DNA of 64,000 bases from Glutamicibacter uratoxydans (GCF_006539925.1 NZ_BJNY01000012.1:1-64000), one strand, 5' to 3'. Shown: positions 39,701-48,545, counted from the first letter of the stretch. Notes: generated by a model from the letters alone, not told the origin. Made by a program: numbers and translations.

Positions 39701-42700
39701 GGATTCGGTAATGCGCGCGGTCTGCGGGGAATCGGGCAGCGACAGGTTCAGCTCGGTGGTGGCGCCGTCCGGGTCCTCGTCGTTGTAGAGCACATCCACC
39801 GACACCTCGTCATTGGACAGCACATCCTCCAGGGTGACCCTGTCATCGCGCGCAATCGGCGCCAGCAGCGGGGCGTTCGGGTTGGAAACCACCGTCACGG
39901 TGCCCTTGCCGATGCCGCCGCGGCCGTCGGAGATCGAATAGCGCACCGAGGTGCTGCCCGAGCCTTCAGGGCTGGTGAGCATGACCCGGCCGTCCACCAC
40001 CGAGACATTGGCGCCGTTGCGGCTTTCCACGTCCTTCATTAGCGCCACCGGGTCCCCGTCGGGGTCGGTGTCATTGTTCAGCACGTCTACCGCCACCGGG
40101 CGCTCGGGGCGCACGGTGACCATGTCGTTGACCGCCACCGGCGGGTTGTTGGACTGCGCCAGCGGGGCAATGCCGATCTTGGCGATGCCCGTGGCGCGGG
40201 CGCCCAGGCGGTCCTCGACCACATAGGTGAACTGGTCGGTGCCGCTGGCCTGGTGGCTGGCGGTGTACTCGATGGTGTCGCCCTTGATGTTCGCCACGCC
40301 CTGGCGCGGGGCGTCGCCCAGCTGCACCAGGGTCACCGAGTCGCCCTCGGGGTCGATGCCGTCCAGCGGCACCTGCACCGTGGCGGTGGAGCCGGCGAAG
40401 ATGCGCCCGGAGACGGGCTCCGGGTTGGGTGGAGAATTCTTCTCCAGGTCTGATTCATCCTTGGCGGCAGGCTGCACATTGAAGGTCACCTGGGCGCTGG
40501 ATTCCTGGTTGTCCGGGCCCAGCACCGTGTAGACCGCAGAGACCTGGCGCGGCTTGCCGTTGAAGTTTCCGGCCCGGAAGCGGATTTCGTCATCCGCCAC
40601 GGAGATCAGCGAGCCTTCGCCGAGCTTGTCGGTTTCCTCCAGCTTGGAGCTCAGCTTCATCGGCGCGCCGTTGGGGTGTACATCGTTGTCAAGCACCTTG
40701 ACAGTGGTCACGTCCCCCTCTCGCACGTTGACCGTGTCAGGGTTCGCCTGCGGCGGGTCCATCCGCGGCGGGGCCGGGATCGGGATCACGCGGATCTCTC
40801 CGGTGGCCGATTCCCGGCCGTTGGAGATCGTGTAGTTGATGGTGCTCGGGGTGGTTACGCCGCGCACATCGGTGATGCGGACAAAGGAGTTGCGCTCCAC
40901 GCTTACGGAGAACTGCTTGTCCGCGCCGTCGGTGGCGCCGGTGACGACCAGCACCCCGCCGGTGGCATCGGTATCATTGCCCAGCACGTCCACCAGCACA
41001 TTGCCGCCGGCCGGCAACTGGGCGATGTCCCGCACGGCCACCGGCTTGGTGTTCTCATCCTTGGGCTGGCGCACGTCGATGCGCACCAGGCCCGGCGCGC
41101 TGGCAGGCCCGTTGGTTGCAAGGTATTCGGTGTAGAAGGTGCCCGGGCGCTCGCCGGTGATAGTGACGCGGCCGGACTGGTTGTTGGCCTTCAGCTCCAG
41201 CCCGGCGACGTCGTCGATGCCCGCAAGGCGCAGGCCGTCACCGGAGGGGTCGGTGTCATTGTCCAGCGGTTCAAAGCTGGTGGCCTCGCCGACCTGCGCC
41301 ACCACATGGTCGGTGGCGGTCACCGGCTTAACGGTGGAGTTCGCGGAGACCTCCACGATGATCCGGCCCTTGGTGCTTTCGCGCCCGTCGGAGACCTGGA
41401 TGGCCACTTCCTTCTGGCCCAGCTGCTTGCCGTCGTCCTGGAAGATCAGGGTGCCGTCGGGGCGCACGCGGATGGTGTCATCGCCCTTGGAGGTGCCGCC
41501 GAGCAGCTGCAGGTCATCGCCCTCGGGGTCGACCCAGTCCGGGATCAGGTTCTTGCTGACCGACTCGCCCTTCTGCACGTGCAGCGTGGTGATGCGCTTC
41601 TGCTCCGGGGCCTTGTTGGTTTCTTCATTGACCACCTTCAGGTTCACCGTGGCAAGGTCCATGCCGCCGCGGCCGTCCTCGGTGACGTAGCTGAAGCTTG
41701 CCGAGCCCTTGGCGTCCTCCGACACCGCGATCTGGAACCCGGTGCCGTCGTAGACCGGGCTGATGTCTCCCAAGCTGGGGTTGGATCCCTCGATTTTCGC
41801 CGTCAGCAGGTCGCCGTCCGGGTCAACGTCGTTGAAGAGCACCGGCAGCACGGTGGTGCGGCCTGGGCGGATGGAGAAGGTGTCGTCCTCCGCGATGGGC
41901 TCCTGGTTTTCCTCGGTGCGCTCGGGCAGCTCGATCGCGTCGGTGATCTCCTTGGTTTCTTCTTCCTCGGACTCTCCTTCGCCGGCAGGCGGCTCCAGGT
42001 CAGCCCAGTTGGAGACGATTTCCATGCCTTCGTTGGTCAGCCACACCTGGCCGGACTGGATGTCGTTGAGCACCACGACGTCGCGGTTGACGCGGAAGAC
42101 CAGCTCTGCCTGGGCCGCCATTTCCGGCACGCGCACCGACTGGTTCTGCAGCAGGTCGTCGCAGGAGCGCAGGTATTCGCCGCTGGTCTGCCAGGCGGCG
42201 TAGGTGCAGGATCCCACGCGCACCGGCTGGATGGGGGTGCCGGCGGTCTTCACCTGGTCATAGGCGATGTCTTTGCCCTTGAGCGAGGCCTTGACCAGGG
42301 TCTGCTCGGTGGAGATGGCCACCGCGTCGGATTCCGGGCCCGGAGCCTGGATCTTGGCATTGGCGCTTGACTGGATTTGGCTGGTGGTTCCGTCAGAGGT
42401 CGCCACAGTGCCGGTGGAGGCCTCGAAGACCACCGCGGTGTGGCCCACGGCGCTCAGCTGGGGGTCCTTCATCTTGTCCAGGCCGTCGATCTGGCGGGGT
42501 TCGCCGTCGACCGGGTAGCCGTCGTCGTCGAGGGTGAAGCTTTGCACGGTGTTGGCACTGTAGTCCACCGCCCAGATGGTGTCATCGGCGCCGACCACGG
42601 CGTCAACCTTGCCGGATGCTTCCAGCAGCGGCTCGTTGCCATCGGAGTCGAATTCCGAGATGTGTTCAAGGTCTGTGGCCTGGACCTTGCCGTTTTTGGA

Positions 42701-43105
42701 ATCGGTGACGGCAACGACGTTGGTTCCGAAGGAGAAGGTGGCGTTGGCGGGCAGCTTGTTGTCTCCGGCGAATTGCACCATCGCGGGGTCGATGGTGGTG
42801 ACGGTTGCCTGTTCGAGGTTGCGCACCAGGATGTTCTCGCCGTTTTGGGCCAGGTCGTAGTTGGCCAGCGGGGTGACCACGCCGCCGTCGAGGGTGCGGG
42901 ACTGGTAGTTCACGTGGCCGATTTTGCCTTCAGCCTTGTTGACCACCCACACGCCGCCGTCGTTGAGATCGACGTCGGCGGTCTCGAAGCCGGGATAGAA
43001 GATTGCTCCGGAGACGGCGAGCGCCGCTACTACCGGAATCGCGGTTGCCTTGAAGCCGGTGCTTTTAAGTAGTCCCAAGAAGCCGGTACGCTCAGAGTTC
43101 CCCAT
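36758..43105 (-). CDS. Giant Ig-like/fibronectin type III surface protein
   Basis: A 2115-aa membrane-anchored extracellular protein. A short basic tail and one transmembrane helix (about residues 19-41) are followed by a propeller-like region (45-390) and tandem cadherin/Ig-like repeats (about 400-1280). Those repeats carry acidic loops of the NDxDPDGD type (for example NDVDPDGD, NDTDPSGD, NNDTDPDGD), which probably bind calcium. A highly charged Lys/Glu linker (1288-1362) and further Ig-like repeats lead to about five Fn3 domains (1560-2010), and a four-Cys C-terminal domain. It opens the MoxR/DUF58/kinase cluster. In bifidobacteria the fn3 member of the analogous cluster is proposed to bind host proteins; here the ligand is unknown. 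Confidence 0.88.
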   Translation of the reverse strand: MGNSERTGFLGLLKSTGFKATAIPVVAALAVSGAIFYPGFETADVDLNDGGVWVVNKAEGKIGHVNYQSRTLDGGVVTPLANYDLAQNGENILVRNLEQATVTTIDPAMVQFAGDNKLPANATFSFGTNVVAVTDSKNGKVQATDLEHISEFDSDGNEPLLEASGKVDAVVGADDTIWAVDYSANTVQSFTLDDDGYPVDGEPRQIDGLDKMKDPQLSAVGHTAVVFEASTGTVATSDGTTSQIQSSANAKIQAPGPESDAVAISTEQTLVKASLKGKDIAYDQVKTAGTPIQPVRVGSCTYAAWQTSGEYLRSCDDLLQNQSVRVPEMAAQAELVFRVNRDVVVLNDIQSGQVWLTNEGMEIVSNWADLEPPAGEGESEEEETKEITDAIELPERTEENQEPIAEDDTFSIRPGRTTVLPVLFNDVDPDGDLLTAKIEGSNPSLGDISPVYDGTGFQIAVSEDAKGSASFSYVTEDGRGGMDLATVNLKVVNEETNKAPEQKRITTLHVQKGESVSKNLIPDWVDPEGDDLQLLGGTSKGDDTIRVRPDGTLIFQDDGKQLGQKEVAIQVSDGRESTKGRIIVEVSANSTVKPVTATDHVVAQVGEATSFEPLDNDTDPSGDGLRLAGIDDVAGLELKANNQSGRVTITGERPGTFYTEYLATNGPASAPGLVRIDVRQPKDENTKPVAVRDIAQLPAGGNVLVDVLGNDTDATGGVLVVTGATDGADKQFSVSVERNSFVRITDVRGVTTPSTINYTISNGRESATGEIRVIPIPAPPRMDPPQANPDTVNVREGDVTTVKVLDNDVHPNGAPMKLSSKLEETDKLGEGSLISVADDEIRFRAGNFNGKPRQVSAVYTVLGPDNQESSAQVTFNVQPAAKDESDLEKNSPPNPEPVSGRIFAGSTATVQVPLDGIDPEGDSVTLVQLGDAPRQGVANIKGDTIEYTASHQASGTDQFTYVVEDRLGARATGIAKIGIAPLAQSNNPPVAVNDMVTVRPERPVAVDVLNNDTDPDGDPVALMKDVESRNGANVSVVDGRVMLTSPEGSGSTSVRYSISDGRGGIGKGTVTVVSNPNAPLLAPIARDDRVTLEDVLSNDEVSVDVLYNDEDPDGATTELNLSLPDSPQTARITESGISVTPVDDPQVIAYTITDQDGLDSTAFIHVPGLEGARPILRSNLNLQAKAGESLELNLKDLVLVRDGHTPRLATEDSVSSMPVSDGKLVQSATQLRYTAPADFDGMGAVTFEATDGKGPDDPEGLTSILTIPINVAPSTNQQPQNQPRNANDDGAPEDRKKKEKKDEDSAEPKKDEKKSDSASEKPKEEKESQKPEETKEEQTPEEQPVEESPTPEERPDPENFPPTLENNTLKVEQGGDAARLDLRQAANDQNKEDVAKLKFNLEENQVPGVDAKIVESSVLELSAGPETAKGTSGTVGVSVSDGVNSPVKATMYVTVTGSTRELPVAVTDEVPQAANNKTEVVDVLANDFNPYEEEGPLTIISVRPLEADSGTAQIADGQVAVTPKEGFVGKMNVEYLIGDVTKDPARNVAGTITLNVKGAPDAPGLPRIQSTGDSQAVLSWDAPSNNGADITKYMVRDQSNGVAQDCKTTTCTITGLKNDITYTFTVTAFNEIGESPASPASAEARPDVEPEQPAAPSGKDGDTKATFNWTAPVSRGSAIQSYTLEISPAPANGVSQVTGITGTSYTWEGLKNGTAYQARVRAVNKASKPSVFSAYSAAVTPAGKPFKPSAPTAVRKDSAVDGGVVNVAWKAPGANGAAISSYVLKVYQGGSEVRSIGGIAANQTTQSVTGLSTSGSYTFRIAAVNRVGTSEYSANSAAVTPYGRPKAVGAVNAKATGADTMIQLDFTAPAANGSKITGFQYSADGGAWTSFGGPGSAIAAGANGTAHTFRVRALNAAGPAEPSAASNSMSPYGPLRDNANITASGGDQAVSFSWNANAGADNGRSIAYAVSINGAGTANDGSESVGGIGYSASRTLSITATDAQGQTRTWSATATSKPKPARKVILKRGPYSTKYCGTSNCYQYDVTIKNFKPNTTYQVRCHNQNPGSFQDVYNRPISTDRNGNGHTIPTCENQSGYAMPVWVTVDGTDSNRVSW

Positions 43106-43317
43106 GTGCCGTGTCCCTTAAGGTGTTGATTTTTTGCCTGCCTAGATCACCAAAAATGCCGATCAAGACGCAGGAAATCCACCTCTATTCTACTGAAAGG
43201 ATAAAACCTTCTCCATGGAGAGGACTACCCATCCTGCATTGGGGGTTTCATCATCGGTTTTTAATCTTTCGGCCGCGTCATATTCAACGTTCCGACGGCA
43301 TCCGCCATTTGGTGAAC
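43106..43317. other. Leader region of the Fn3 operon
   Basis: These 212 nt separate RidA from the Fn3 gene, both on the minus strand. No T-tailed hairpin was seen, so partial read-through from ridA is possible. Several AT-rich patches could hold the cluster promoter, but no pair of -35/-10 boxes stands out. Confidence 0.4.
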
Positions 43318-43728
43318 TTACCTGGCCGCACCGCTGGCGGCCGACAGATCCACCACCGCATCAATTTGTACCTTGGCTCCCAGGGGCAGGGAGGCTGCTG
43401 CGATCGTTGTACGTGCTGGATATGGTTCGTGGAAATACTGCGCATAGACGTCATTGATCGCCTCGAAATCTTCGTAGTCAACGAGGTAGATGGTTGTCTT
43501 CACGATGTCTGAGAAGTCCAGGCCGACTTCGCCAAGCAGTGTTGTCAGATTTTCCAGCATCGCGGTGCACTGCTGCGCTGCGCCGTCTGCCACAAGCCGT
43601 CCGTGCTGCGGGTCCTGCCCGATGATTCCCGCGGTAAATCCGAGCCCCGAGCGCGCTGCAAAATGAGAAAACGGTGCCTTTGAGGCAAAGAGCTTCTGGC
43701 TGAAATGGTGCTGGGCGGCGTGATCCAC
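43318..43728 (-). CDS. RidA-family enamine/imine deaminase
   Basis: A 136-aa YjgF/YER057c/UK114-family protein that hydrolyses reactive enamines and imines made by PLP enzymes. The substrate-binding Arg is in YPARTTIAAASLPLG and the family's VDLS...A ending is present. The GTG start has AGAGGAA close upstream. No PLP-enzyme gene is adjacent. Confidence 0.85.
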   Translation of the reverse strand: MDHAAQHHFSQKLFASKAPFSHFAARSGLGFTAGIIGQDPQHGRLVADGAAQQCTAMLENLTTLLGEVGLDFSDIVKTTIYLVDYEDFEAINDVYAQYFHEPYPARTTIAAASLPLGAKVQIDAVVDLSAASGAAR

Positions 43729-43898
43729 GAGTTCCTCTGATTTGTCTGCGAGTCAAATGTCGAGCATAGAAGGAAACTCCGTCACGCACCTTGTAGCGGC
43801 GAACATGTTTCTGCTTTTTCGATGTATTGTGAAGCAATCTGGTTAACAGAAGCCGCAAAGTCTTCAACAAATCTTTCAGATCATTTAGTGTTAGCTAC

Positions 43899-45566
43899 AT
43901 GACATCTTCTGCCACACAGCGTGAACCGTCACGCATCGACGAGATTGCCGAAGCATTCTTCTCGAAAACTCTTGAGATCAACCCCGAATTCGGCGTTTCG
44001 CTCGGAATCCCCGGATACGAGTCGGGCTACTCCGACTACTCCCCTGCCGGCTCTACCGTACAGATTAATCTGCTGCGTGAAACCCTTGCCCTCCTGGAGC
44101 AGGCTGCACCCGTCGACGCCATCGACGAGGTGACCCTGGATGCCATGACCGAACGCCTCGGACTGGATCTGGAGATCCTGCTCACCGGCCGCACCGAGCT
44201 GAACAATATCGCCAGCCCAGCCCAGGGCATCCGCGCGATCATCGATTTGATGCCGCAGGAAACCTCCGCCGACTACGGTTTCATCGCCGCCCGCCTGGCC
44301 AACATCCCGGCGGCAATCGACGGGTACATCGCCTCGCTGCGCGACTCTGCGTCGAAGTCTCTGGTTGCCGCCCGCCGCCAGGTGCAGATCGTCACCACCC
44401 AGTCCAAGGACTACGGCAAGGACGGCGGCTTCTTCGACCAGCTGGCCGAAGCCGGCACCGCGGTTGACGCATCGCTTGAATCGGCGCTGGCCTCCGGAAC
44501 AGAAGCAGCGAAGCAGGCCTACCTGAAGCTGGCCGACTTCCTGGAAAACGAGCTGCTGGACCAGGCTCCAGAAGTTGATGCCGTGGGACGCGAGTACTAC
44601 TCGTTGATGTCCCGCCAGTTCCTCGGGGCCACGGTGGACCTTGAGGAAACCTATGCCTGGGGCGTCGCAGAACTCGACGCGATCATCGCCGAGCAGGAGC
44701 GCACCGCTCAGCTGATCAAGCCCGGCGCCACCATCGAGGAAGCCAAGCAGATCCTGAATCAGGATCCTGCCCGCAAGCTCGACGGCACGGATGCACTCAA
44801 GGCATGGATGCAGGAGAAGGCCGACAAGGCAATCGCCGATCTGAGCGGCGTGCACTTCGACATCCCAGCGCCGATGGACCGCATCGAGTGCATGATTGCC
44901 CCGACCCAGGACGGCGGCATCTACTACACCGGCCCGTCCGAAGACTTCAGCCGTCCGGGGCGCATGTGGTGGTCGGTTCCACCTGGAGAAGACCAGTTCA
45001 CCACCTGGGCCGAGCTGACCACCGTGTACCACGAGGGCGTCCCGGGACACCACCTGCAGGTGGCCACCGCGCAGCTGCAGGCAGATACGCTCAACAGCTG
45101 GCGCCGCATGGCCTGCTGGGTTTCAGGCCACGGCGAGGGCTGGGCCCTGTATTCCGAGCGCCTCATGCACTCGCTGGGCTACCTTGCAGATCCGGGAGAC
45201 TACATGGGCATGCTCGATGCGCAGCGGATGCGCGCGGCCCGCGTGGTCTTCGACATCGGCGTGCACCTGTCCCTGCCGGTGCCGGAGCAGTGGGGCACCG
45301 GCACCTGGAATTCTGAGAATGGCTACGACTTCTTGAAGAAGAATCTGGACATTTCCGAGGGCCAGCTGGACTTCGAGTACACCCGCTACCTCGGCTGGCC
45401 GGGACAGGCTCCCGCCTACAAGGTGGGCCAGCGGCTCTGGGAGCAGATCCGCGACACGCTGGAAGCCGAGCAGGGCGAGCAGTTCTCGCTCAAGGACTTC
45501 CACACCAAGGCGCTGCAGCTGGGTTCGGTCGGCCTTGACACGCTCAAGCGCGCGCTAGTCAAGTAG
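43899..45566 (+). CDS. DUF885-family putative metallohydrolase
   Basis: A 555-aa cytoplasmic DUF885 protein. The putative zinc site HEGVPGHHLQVA lies near residue 385, and a downstream GHGEGWALYSERL motif supplies the glutamate ligand typical of gluzincin-like peptidases. No signal peptide is seen. The likely activity is peptidase, unproven. It is monocistronic, closed by the terminator at 45584. Confidence 0.83.
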   Translation: MTSSATQREPSRIDEIAEAFFSKTLEINPEFGVSLGIPGYESGYSDYSPAGSTVQINLLRETLALLEQAAPVDAIDEVTLDAMTERLGLDLEILLTGRTELNNIASPAQGIRAIIDLMPQETSADYGFIAARLANIPAAIDGYIASLRDSASKSLVAARRQVQIVTTQSKDYGKDGGFFDQLAEAGTAVDASLESALASGTEAAKQAYLKLADFLENELLDQAPEVDAVGREYYSLMSRQFLGATVDLEETYAWGVAELDAIIAEQERTAQLIKPGATIEEAKQILNQDPARKLDGTDALKAWMQEKADKAIADLSGVHFDIPAPMDRIECMIAPTQDGGIYYTGPSEDFSRPGRMWWSVPPGEDQFTTWAELTTVYHEGVPGHHLQVATAQLQADTLNSWRRMACWVSGHGEGWALYSERLMHSLGYLADPGDYMGMLDAQRMRAARVVFDIGVHLSLPVPEQWGTGTWNSENGYDFLKKNLDISEGQLDFEYTRYLGWPGQAPAYKVGQRLWEQIRDTLEAEQGEQFSLKDFHTKALQLGSVGLDTLKRALVK

Positions 45567-45583
45567 CGCCAGCCTCCGCACGC

Positions 45584-45630
45584 AAAAACTGGCGGGTTCT
45601 AAACTTTTACGTTTGAAACCCGCCAGTTTT
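45584..45630. terminator. Bidirectional terminator between DUF885 and VOC genes
   Basis: A 14-bp perfect stem (45585-45598 with 45617-45630) starts with AAAAA and ends with TTTT, so it can terminate both convergent genes. The loop is 18 nt and AT-rich. Confidence 0.88.
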
Positions 45631-45644
45631 CGTTGTTTGGGCTG

Positions 45645-46034
45645 TTAGCCCTTGTAGCTGGAAATCTGAATCAGATTGCCGCAGGTATCGTCAAAGGTCG
45701 CGATGTCCACCATTCCTGCATCCATGGGCTCCTGGGTGAATTTCACGCCCAGCGCTGACAGGCGTTCGAACTCCGCTTGAACGTCGTCGACGGCAAACGA
45801 GGTGACAGGGATCCCGTCAGCCATCAGGGCGGCACGGTACGGGCCGACCGCGGGGTGGTCCGAGGGTTCCAGCAACACCTCGGTGCCGTTTTCATCTTCT
45901 GTGGAAACCAAGGTCAGCCATCGGTATTCTCCAACGGGAATGCTGTGCTTGACTTTGAATCCCAGCACCTCGGTGTAGAACTTTTCAGCTTTATCCTGGT
46001 CGTCAACGAAGACGCTGGTTACGTATACGCGCAT
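45645..46034 (-). CDS. VOC-superfamily (glyoxalase-like) protein
   Basis: A 129-aa single-unit vicinal oxygen chelate protein (two beta-alpha-beta-beta-beta modules). It begins RVYVTSVFVDDQDKAEKFYTEVLGF and ends with a FDDTCGNLIQISSY strand, the Glu/Gln metal-ligand position being occupied by Gln. Such proteins include lyases, dioxygenases and resistance proteins; no specific activity is assignable. Confidence 0.8.
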   Translation of the reverse strand: MRVYVTSVFVDDQDKAEKFYTEVLGFKVKHSIPVGEYRWLTLVSTEDENGTEVLLEPSDHPAVGPYRAALMADGIPVTSFAVDDVQAEFERLSALGVKFTQEPMDAGMVDIATFDDTCGNLIQISSYKG

Positions 46035-46256
46035 TGATCCATCCTTGCTTCGGGCAGCTTGCGAGCCGCCGTGGTGGCACCGTGCCCGTTGGACACCGAC
46101 TCACCCACAAGGCTACTGGCACTGACCTACAGAACCCGTCCGTGTCAAAAAATTTCAGAGCAAGGCTGAGCGAGCAGGTCGGCAAGAACTCAAAAATTTA
46201 CCGCAAAACAGATTTTTTCTATTGTTTAACGATAGGTTTAATGTGACGCTTGCACC

Positions 46257-46796
46257 ATGAGCACCCTCCTCAACTACACAGTGCGCGTCTTGCTAATGGC
46301 CATGATCAGCGTGGGCCTGCTGGCCCAAACGGTGATCGTGCCGATGTTTGTTTCAGAAGTCATCCTGCAGTTTCCGCAGATGCAGCCACGCGCAGGTTGG
46401 TACACAGCAGTCATTGTCCTCGGCATTGCCGGAGCGCAGGCCGCGCTGGTTTGCCTGATTGCCCTTCTGAGCAGAATTGAACGGGGAATCATCTTCCACC
46501 CCACATCACTGCGCTGGAGCACCGCCACTGCCGCTTTTGTCGGCCTATCGACCGTCTGCGTCGCAGCCCTAGGCTGGCACCTGCTCATCGTCTCAGGTAT
46601 GGGCGGCCCAGGTGTTGCCTTCACCGCCTTGAGCGCAACGCTCATTGGAGCATCTTGTTGCTCGCTCATGCTGATCGGGCGGCAGCTTCTGAACAAGTCG
46701 ATCCACCTTGACCAGCAACAGAACATGGAAGCGTCCTGGCCAACAGGACTCACAAGACATCCGGCTCCACGGCTTAACCACAACCAGGCCGGATAG
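46257..46796 (+). CDS. DUF2975-like integral membrane protein
   Basis: A 179-aa protein with four hydrophobic helices and a short polar C-terminal tail, resembling DUF2975 proteins. That family is normally followed by a small XRE-type regulator; none is present here. No Shine-Dalgarno precedes the ATG. Confidence 0.55.
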   Translation: MSTLLNYTVRVLLMAMISVGLLAQTVIVPMFVSEVILQFPQMQPRAGWYTAVIVLGIAGAQAALVCLIALLSRIERGIIFHPTSLRWSTATAAFVGLSTVCVAALGWHLLIVSGMGGPGVAFTALSATLIGASCCSLMLIGRQLLNKSIHLDQQQNMEASWPTGLTRHPAPRLNHNQAG

Positions 46797-47002
46797 TCCA
46801 AACGCCCGCACTACGCGCTTGCCCTACAGCGCTGTCACATTATGGTCACAGAGTGCAACTATTTGAAACAAACCTTGATTTTTCAGGAATTTTTCCTTGT
46901 TGAAGCTTAAATCAAGTGTCTCATGGCACAATTATTGCGATTCTGTAATGTTGCGTAACACCAACTACATCGGCTGAAGTTCAGTGCTTTACGGTGGAAC
47001 GC
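46797..47002. promoter_or_regulatory. Symporter leader with a TetR-site-like half
   Basis: This AT-rich leader contains CACAGAGTGCAA (46847-46858), matching the spacer and right half of the dyad upstream of the TetR gene at 48546-48560 and part of its left half (12 of 15 positions over 46844-46858). An 8-bp inverted repeat, CTTGATTT and AAATCAAG, brackets 46873-46915. No clear promoter boxes are asserted. Confidence 0.3.
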
Positions 47003-48376
47003 ATGTCTAACTCCGCACCTTCATCCAAACTCCCCCGTTGGGTTACAAGCTTTGGTCCGCAAATCATTGCGTCGCTCATCCTCGGCCTGATCCTCGGCCT
47101 TGTTGCCAAGTACACCGGCAGCACCGCCGAAGCGCCCAACGCCCTGGGTGAAACCCTGTCGATCATCGGCTCCAGCTATGTTTCGCTTCTGCGCGCAGCT
47201 GTCATCCCGCTGATTTTCTTCGCGGTAGTTGCTTCTATTGCCAACCTGTCAAAGGTCACCAACGCCGCCCGCTTGGCATGGCAGACCCTGCTGTGGTTCG
47301 CGATCACCGCACTGATTTCCGTCACCATCGGCATGGTGCTCGGCCTGGTCTTCCAGCCAGGTGCCAACACCGGGCAGGATATGCCGGCTGAGTACTCGGG
47401 CCGCACCGGCGATTGGCTGGCATTCCTTACCGGATTGATCCCGGAAAACTTCTTGGGCCTGGCCGCCAACACCAAGGTCGTCGAAGGCGCAGCCAGCACC
47501 TCGATCAGCTTCAACGTCCTGCAGATCCTGGTGATCGCCATTGCCGTAGGCATTGCAGCACTGAAGGTCGGCAAGGCCGCTGAGCCGTTCTTGAACTTCT
47601 CGGCATCGATCCTTGCAATCATTCAGAAGGTGCTGTGGTGGATCATCCGCATTGCGCCAATCGGCACCGTCGGCTTGATCGGCAACGCAGTTGCCACCTA
47701 CGGCTGGGACACCATCGGTGCCCTGGGCAAGTTCACCGTCGCCATCTACGTCGGCTTGGCCCTGGTGCTGTTCGCCCTGTACCCAGTCTTGGTCCGCGCC
47801 CACGGCCTGTCCGTCAAGCAGTACTTCTCCGGCGTGTGGCCTGCAGTGCAGCTGGCCTTCGTTTCCCGTTCCTCGATCGGCACCCTGCCACTGACCCAGC
47901 GCGTCACCGAACGCAACCTCGGTGTGCCATCGGGCTACGCTTCCTTCGCAGTGCCGCTGGGCGCCACCACCAAGATGGACGGCTGCGCAGCGATCTACCC
48001 GGCAATCTCGGCAATCTTTGTCGCACAGTTCTTCAATATCGACCTGTCGCTGACCGATTACCTGCTGATCGCCATGGTTTCGGTCCTCGGCTCCGCGGCC
48101 ACCGCGGGCACCACCGGCGCCATCGTGATGCTGACCCTGACCCTGTCGACCTTGGGTCTGCCGCTGGCAGGCGTCGGCCTGCTGCTGGCAGTCGACCCGA
48201 TCCTGGACATGGGCCGCACCGCGGTGAACGTTGCCGGACAGGCGCTGATCCCGACCATCGTCGCCAAGCGCGAAGGCATCTTGGATCTGGACCTGTACAA
48301 CGCAGACCGCAATGGCAATCCTTTCGCCCAGGAAGAGGCCGAAGAGTCCCAGATCTTGGAGTCATCCAAGGCCTAG
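47003..48376 (+). CDS. Dicarboxylate/amino acid:cation symporter (DAACS family)
   Basis: A 457-aa glutamate-transporter-like protein with eight transmembrane helices and two re-entrant hairpins. HP1 reads SRSSIGTLPLTQR. The substrate Arg in DMGRTAVNVAGQ (residue 405) points to acidic substrates such as glutamate, aspartate or C4-dicarboxylates. Two sodium-site positions differ from archaeal GltPh: the TM7 NMDGT motif is KMDGC (Lys324), and the Asp ending NVTGD is Gln413. ATG 47003 is chosen because GGTGGA precedes it; a GTG at 46994 in frame lacks one. A strong terminator follows. Confidence 0.88.
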   Translation: MSNSAPSSKLPRWVTSFGPQIIASLILGLILGLVAKYTGSTAEAPNALGETLSIIGSSYVSLLRAAVIPLIFFAVVASIANLSKVTNAARLAWQTLLWFAITALISVTIGMVLGLVFQPGANTGQDMPAEYSGRTGDWLAFLTGLIPENFLGLAANTKVVEGAASTSISFNVLQILVIAIAVGIAALKVGKAAEPFLNFSASILAIIQKVLWWIIRIAPIGTVGLIGNAVATYGWDTIGALGKFTVAIYVGLALVLFALYPVLVRAHGLSVKQYFSGVWPAVQLAFVSRSSIGTLPLTQRVTERNLGVPSGYASFAVPLGATTKMDGCAAIYPAISAIFVAQFFNIDLSLTDYLLIAMVSVLGSAATAGTTGAIVMLTLTLSTLGLPLAGVGLLLAVDPILDMGRTAVNVAGQALIPTIVAKREGILDLDLYNADRNGNPFAQEEAEESQILESSKA

Positions 48377-48394
48377 GCTCTAGCACGTGAGCAC

Positions 48395-48443
48395 CAGCTG
48401 GATCCGGTGAACAGAATTTCTGTTCACCGGATCCAGCTGTTTT
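48395..48443 (+). terminator. Terminator after the symporter gene
   Basis: A perfect 21-bp stem (48395-48415 with 48419-48439) with a 3-nt loop, followed by TTTTAA. It is one of the strongest hairpins of the window. Confidence 0.9.
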
Positions 48444-48545
48444 AAGCCGCCATTGCGCAGAAAGAACACGATGCGCCGATTCATCAAGCAGGGGAAGGGA
48501 AGCCCACCAGAAAATGACGTCCCAAGCTGTGAATAGACCCAGATT

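Noticed and set aside
40676-42370. 564-codon plus-strand frame inside the Fn3 gene
   Set aside because: Antisense shadow of a conserved repeat protein; no ribosome binding site or family.
46994-47002. GTG start for the symporter
   Set aside because: No ribosome binding site precedes it, whereas the ATG at 47003 follows GGTGGA.
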